This document shows positions 60,495-64,000 of a stretch of 64,000 nt of DNA, piece by piece. Source of the stretch: Chrysomallon squamiferum (lineage: Eukaryota; Mollusca; Gastropoda; Neomphalida; Peltospiridae). The stretch lies in contig CM022674.1 in NCBI GenBank assembly GCA_012295275.1, positions 12,211,864 to 12,275,863 of the forward strand, read 5' to 3'. The notes beneath the pieces are model-generated. The model did no database searches. It was not told the origin of the DNA and saw only the letters and a list, made by a program, of their open reading frames with translations. The position numbers and the translations under genes were made by a program. Each line of letters begins with the position of its first letter. Position 1 is the first letter of the stretch.

Positions 60495-62948
60495 GGGTGC
60501 AAAAGTAGGTATCAGTGAATTTAGTAGCACATTAAATTAGTTACACTCATTTTTCTTATTTTGAGTGTCATTAACGATATTTTATTTAAATTAATAAAAA
60601 TGCATATATTCTTATATCAGCTTTTTGGATAGAATAATAAATGCAATGAGTACCTACTTTTGCACCATCCTATATATATTAATTGAGATGTCGGTTTTGG
60701 GGCAGTTTTTATTATTATTTCTGGTTATTGTGCAGTTATTGACAAAATAGTACTGTTGTTTTGGTTCCTAGTCTTTTCTCTTTTTTTATTAAACTGTTGA
60801 TTTTTTTTTTTTGTTGATTTTTTTTTTTATATTGTAACATTTTTCAGTAATTGGTATATTTCTGTTACAGTTTCTTGTATGCCTACCATTGGAAATATCT
60901 GTTGGTTTCAACTCTTGCTCCTTACCTGTGTAAATAAAATAGATTGGTAAATGTTTTCCTTTTCATTCACCAAGACTGAAGTATTAATAATATTAATATT
61001 ATAAATGTATGTGACTGTATGTGCCAATAATCAGCAGTCTCAAATGTTTATGTTTTTTTTTATTTGAATCTCTTTAAATGTTGTTAGGAATAGTGTCTTA
61101 CCTTTATTACAAACTTTTTTCCAGTCATCAATAAATTTACTTTTGCGGGTTATAACATTATTTTTTTTATATCCACAGCCTTTTTCTAGAAATGATTTAG
61201 TCATATCATCCAAACATGTTTTCATACTTTGTATATAGCTTGCACTGCAATTAATTGGTTTACTTGTTAATTTATTAATTCTTCTGAATTTCCTAGATGT
61301 TTGGGTTTTTTCACCAATGTAAGTAACAACAAAAGTAATGTGTATCATGATTGTAACATCTCTGGACCATGTGACTTCACAGAACTAAAATTTAGCACAG
61401 CTAAAATGGCACAGATTAATTGTTTATGACAGAGAATGTGCCAAGATGTGAAATCTTCTGCTAAAGCAATGCCCCACCAGTGGAAATAAAACGTTTGACA
61501 TCTTTAAATTACAACATAATACTATACAGATTATTCAGTGAAACAACATTTCATTATTTATGAAGAACTGCATGTTTTCCTTACCACCCTAGCTGTCTTT
61601 TAATAATGATGTTCTTTTATTATCAGAAGATAGTCTAGTGTATATGTTACAGTAAGGTTGCGAAATTAGTTTCAGAAAATACCTATACAACTTTCAAATC
61701 TTCAGATATTTGATGTAAGCATATTTGCTTAGTTAATATTAGTAATATTTTTGGAAGAGTGAAACAATAAAAAACATAAATAACTTGAATGATACATATC
61801 CATTTCTTTACATAAAAGTCATAATTTTCAAAATATGAAACAAAGTATGCATGAATATCTTCTTTTGTATTACTCATACATTTATCAGAATGGTCCATAC
61901 TACAAACCAGAGGTGTAGGTGTAACCCTTATTCATTTTGACTCTAAAATTTGCCTGTTATACTGAAAACCTTTGAAAACATTCTAAATGTAATTGTCTGG
62001 CCCTGTATCTGTCACTGAGACAAACACAATGGCTGGCCACCTACAAAACATTTAGACCATCAGCTCACCACACCGAAAATTAAAATATTCACTTACTTAC
62101 ACATCTTCATTTTAAAACTATTTAAATCTTTGTACTTAGAGTTCAGTTCTCCCACTGTTCCATCTGTAATCAGGTAAAGATAGTTAGTGTTTGTTATTTC
62201 TCGTGGTTCTAAGCACAGCTTGATTATTTCTTTTGAAAATTTCATTACACATAGTGTCTGGCCATCTGACTCCCAGATCATGATCAAGTTCACTAACACT
62301 GGAATAAATAATAACTATTATTTCAGAATCATCTACAACTTTTCAAAGAAAATAGCAGTCATGATTATAATCAAATGCATGAAAGCAGACATCCACACAC
62401 CTAAGTGTTATCTTTTTACTTTCAGCTCGGTTTTGTTTACACAATAAGCATATTATCTGTGTTATCCAATAAACTTCATCGGTTGAAAGGAACAAGTTTG
62501 CCCGTACACCGGTTTACGCGATAGCATAATTCCCTGTGCTAATGTTGGAAAAATTGGTTGATTATAAATTTTTGAGACGTTAAAGTGGGTTTATGCAGTT
62601 TTATATCTTTTTCTTCTTCTTCTTTTCTCGTTTTTTATTTTTTTGTTTTTATTTTTTTATCTGCATTAGGAGTCCTTCAAAAAATAGTAACAAAAAAACA
62701 AAAAAAACACGACCTGCTAACAAGCACGCCTATACTTAAACCTGCAAAGATTACGGTTCGTGTATGTTAATTTGATTTATTAGACTTAGCAGATGTTTTT
62801 TCTAAATATTTTGTCGTTGCTTGTGAAGAATTAAAAGAGTCGTATAAACATTAAAGCTCGTTTTTGTTTTATCTTCTAGTTTTGTTATTATCATCATTAT
62901 TCAAATATTATGTTTTTTAACACTGTTACCTTTGACAAAAAAGTACAT
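56962..62948 (-). CDS. G4: six-Cys membrane protein with repeated linker exons, no TSP1
   Basis: Nine exons: 62930-62948, 62097-62298, 61102-61244, linkers L1 60887-60925, L2 59581-59619, L3 58525-58563, L4 58196-58234, transmembrane 57569-57663, tail 56962-57024. Together 678 bases, 225 residues, no internal stop and every phase matches. Signal peptide MYFFVKVLVNLIMIW, six-cysteine B-C domain, then about 52 residues of stalk made from four copies of a 13-codon exon, one helix and a 20-residue basic tail. No TSP1 lies between C and the membrane exon. Two C-exon relics between linkers show how the stalk exon was duplicated. Known family: none recognised. Confidence 0.75.
57569..57663 (-). CDS. 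G4 transmembrane exon
   Basis: 95 bp, phase 1-0, acceptor cttttcag, donor gtaata. AKHRFTNVDTK then FIPILVIAVLFVIGAGIYVM. Confidence 0.78.
58196..58234 (-). CDS. G4 linker exon L4
   Basis: 39 bp, phase 1-1, acceptor atatag, donor gtaagt. KGKKFKLTNSST. Confidence 0.68.
58525..58563 (-). CDS. G4 linker exon L3
   Basis: 39 bp, phase 1-1, acceptor tacatag, donor gtaagt. EGQTLKPPNNSS. Confidence 0.7.
58636..58691. repeat. (TG)n microsatellite
   Basis: TG run in the L2-L3 intron; a similar, shorter one lies at 57859-57878. Confidence 0.95.
59196..59290 (-). pseudogene. Relic of C exon in G4 (copy 2)
   Basis: Same flanks as copy 1 (ctgccatttctggat and ggtatcatgctgtttct), more decayed inside: NEIVLYIHHKNVFTIGQKNA. 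About 1.08 kb from copy 1, matching the L2-L3 spacing. Confidence 0.6.
59581..59619 (-). CDS. G4 linker exon L2
   Basis: 39 bp, phase 1-1, donor gtaagt. KGQKLKPTNVSN. Confidence 0.7.
60272..60346 (-). pseudogene. Relic of C exon in G4 (copy 1)
   Basis: FLDKVWGHERNIIKTKNG and ITDDWIKAYKHG line up with FLEKGCGYKKNN...FIDDWKKVCNKG of the true C exon. Both cysteines are replaced and the donor is lost. Confidence 0.65.
60489..60671. mobile_element. Small MITE, mariner-like
   Basis: Inverted ends GGTGCAAAAGTAGGTA about 180 bp apart, next to TA-rich DNA (60428-60488). No coding capacity. Confidence 0.72.
60887..60925 (-). CDS. G4 linker exon L1
   Basis: 39 bp, phase 1-1, acceptor tacacag, donor gtaggc. 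KEQELKPTDISN. Confidence 0.7.
61102..61244 (-). CDS. G4 exon C
   Basis: 143 bp, phase 2-1, acceptor aattgcag, donor gtaaga. ASYIQSMKTCLDDMTKSF, FIDDWKKVC; spacing identical to G3. Confidence 0.8.
62097..62298 (-). CDS. G4 exon B
   Basis: 202 bp, phase 1-2, acceptor attccag. VLVNLIMIWESDG, then three cysteines. The donor gtaagt ending after TGT AA was chosen because it gives phase 2; gtaagt 4 nt earlier gives phase 1. Confidence 0.8.
62930..62948 (-). CDS. G4 exon 1, start of signal peptide
   Basis: 19 bp: MYFFVK then donor gtaaca, phase 1. Same design and donor as G3 exon 1. Confidence 0.7.
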
Positions 62949-63126
62949 TATTTTATCGTCTGCCACAGGATTCTGTACCTTAACGTGCAAATTCATCGAA
63001 CACCGAAGTCGCTGTAACCAGTGACGTATCAATGACGAATAAAATAAAATGACACACACTGATATGGTAACCAGAACTTAAACAATAATAATAATTAATT
63101 AATTAATAATAATAATAATAATAGTA

Positions 63127-63162
<36 letters not shown>

Positions 63163-63689
63163 CAACTGGCTATAGTAAAGGTAGGTGTTCGCCATTTGTA
63201 AAGCATATAAATCAAGTATGGGCAACCTTTTTCGAGAAGCGGACCTCATGAAGCAGTACTAATAAACGTTACTTTTCTTGTGAAAGTTGGCGTACCATCC
63301 TGAAAGACCCATGGGCTGCAGTTTATCCCTAATAGCAAAAATATTAAAAACGTAATTACAGGGTACATAAATAATAACAAATTATTTTTCTAAGCATATT
63401 TTGAATATAAATTAGGATCATTTGCCTCCGTCACATTTGTCAGTTTTGCCTTCCTATTTGCATTTATGGAGCGAATAATATAAACTGAACTGTCTGATTT
63501 TTCAACATGTTAATATCTAAATATAATGAAGTAACAGACCATTAGGTCCATCACTAATAATGACAGCAAAATTCAATGATGCTCAATCAAGAGTTTCTTA
63601 CCACATCGTAGAGTAGTTTTATCAGAATTCCAAGAAACCATGATAAAAATCTAAACCAAAAAAGAAAGACGTTTTTCCACGTCACCCTT

Positions 63690-63724
<35 letters not shown>

Positions 63725-64000
63725 CTTCCCTGTAAATCTGTGCTACGGTTAAATTAATATCCAAGCAAATCTGTCAAATGTTTTGGAATGATTGATCGCA
63801 TATATAGATTTATATTGATTATATTCAGTGAAATTATGTCTACAAATATAAATATACTGATGTTTAAAACATTTAAAGTTCTTTTATTATCGATACAGAT
63901 TATAATTCCTTTCCCGTGTTTCCTCGGTTTATATAACAATTAATATAAATTCAACATATATTTGATGTAGGTGATTATATGTACAGATTTTTATTTTCCT
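62949..64000. other. Upstream of G4
   Basis: AT-rich DNA with an AAT run (63085-63165) and a poly-T tract (63690-63724). No exon, promoter motif or RNA gene recognised. Confidence 0.6.

Overview
The window is eukaryotic nuclear DNA. It is AT-rich and intron-rich, full of TG/TA, GA and AAT microsatellites, and carries relics of Tc1/mariner, pogo and hAT-like elements. The style fits a lophotrochozoan invertebrate, most likely a mollusc; the TGTATG/TATATA-rich introns make a cephalopod plausible, but the sequence does not prove it. I see no rRNA, tRNA, operon or CRISPR. Short exons with consistent splice sites and phases carry the whole coding content.

Nearly all of it is one gene family. Plus strand, 1-39131 (G1): the 3' part of a very large gene. 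It has about 14 tandem copies of a three-exon cassette: exon B (163 or 169 bp), exon C (146-149 bp) and exon A (192-204 bp). A is a thrombospondin type 1 repeat (TSP1). B and C together encode an unrecognised domain with six cysteines spaced C-x10-C-x36-C-x10-C-x13-C-x22-C. Phases are B 1-2, C 2-1 and A 1-1. The array is followed by a basic linker exon, one transmembrane exon, five 21-24 bp microexons and a terminal exon, giving a Lys/Arg-rich cytoplasmic tail that stops at 39131. The 5' end lies left of the window.

Minus strand: three small paralogues in the same orientation, each with a start codon, split signal peptide, B-C domain, transmembrane exon and tail. G2 (46110 to 42412) is signal-B-C-TSP1-TM-tail, a one-cassette version of G1. 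G3 (54775 to 50986) is signal-B-C-TSP1-TSP1-TM-tail, with a homopolymer frameshift in the first TSP1. G4 (62948 to 56962) is signal-B-C-four 39-bp linker exons-TM-tail, with no TSP1. G1 and G2 are convergent.

Read together, this is a cluster of type I membrane proteins sharing a new six-cysteine ectodomain. In one member the cassette has been amplified into a giant array that is still turning over: A4, C6 and C12 are frameshifted, one B copy is truncated, and the last C copy is decayed. Function is not shown by the sequence; adhesion or recognition at the cell surface is an inference from architecture. The remaining DNA is introns, satellites, transposon relics and AT-rich spacers.
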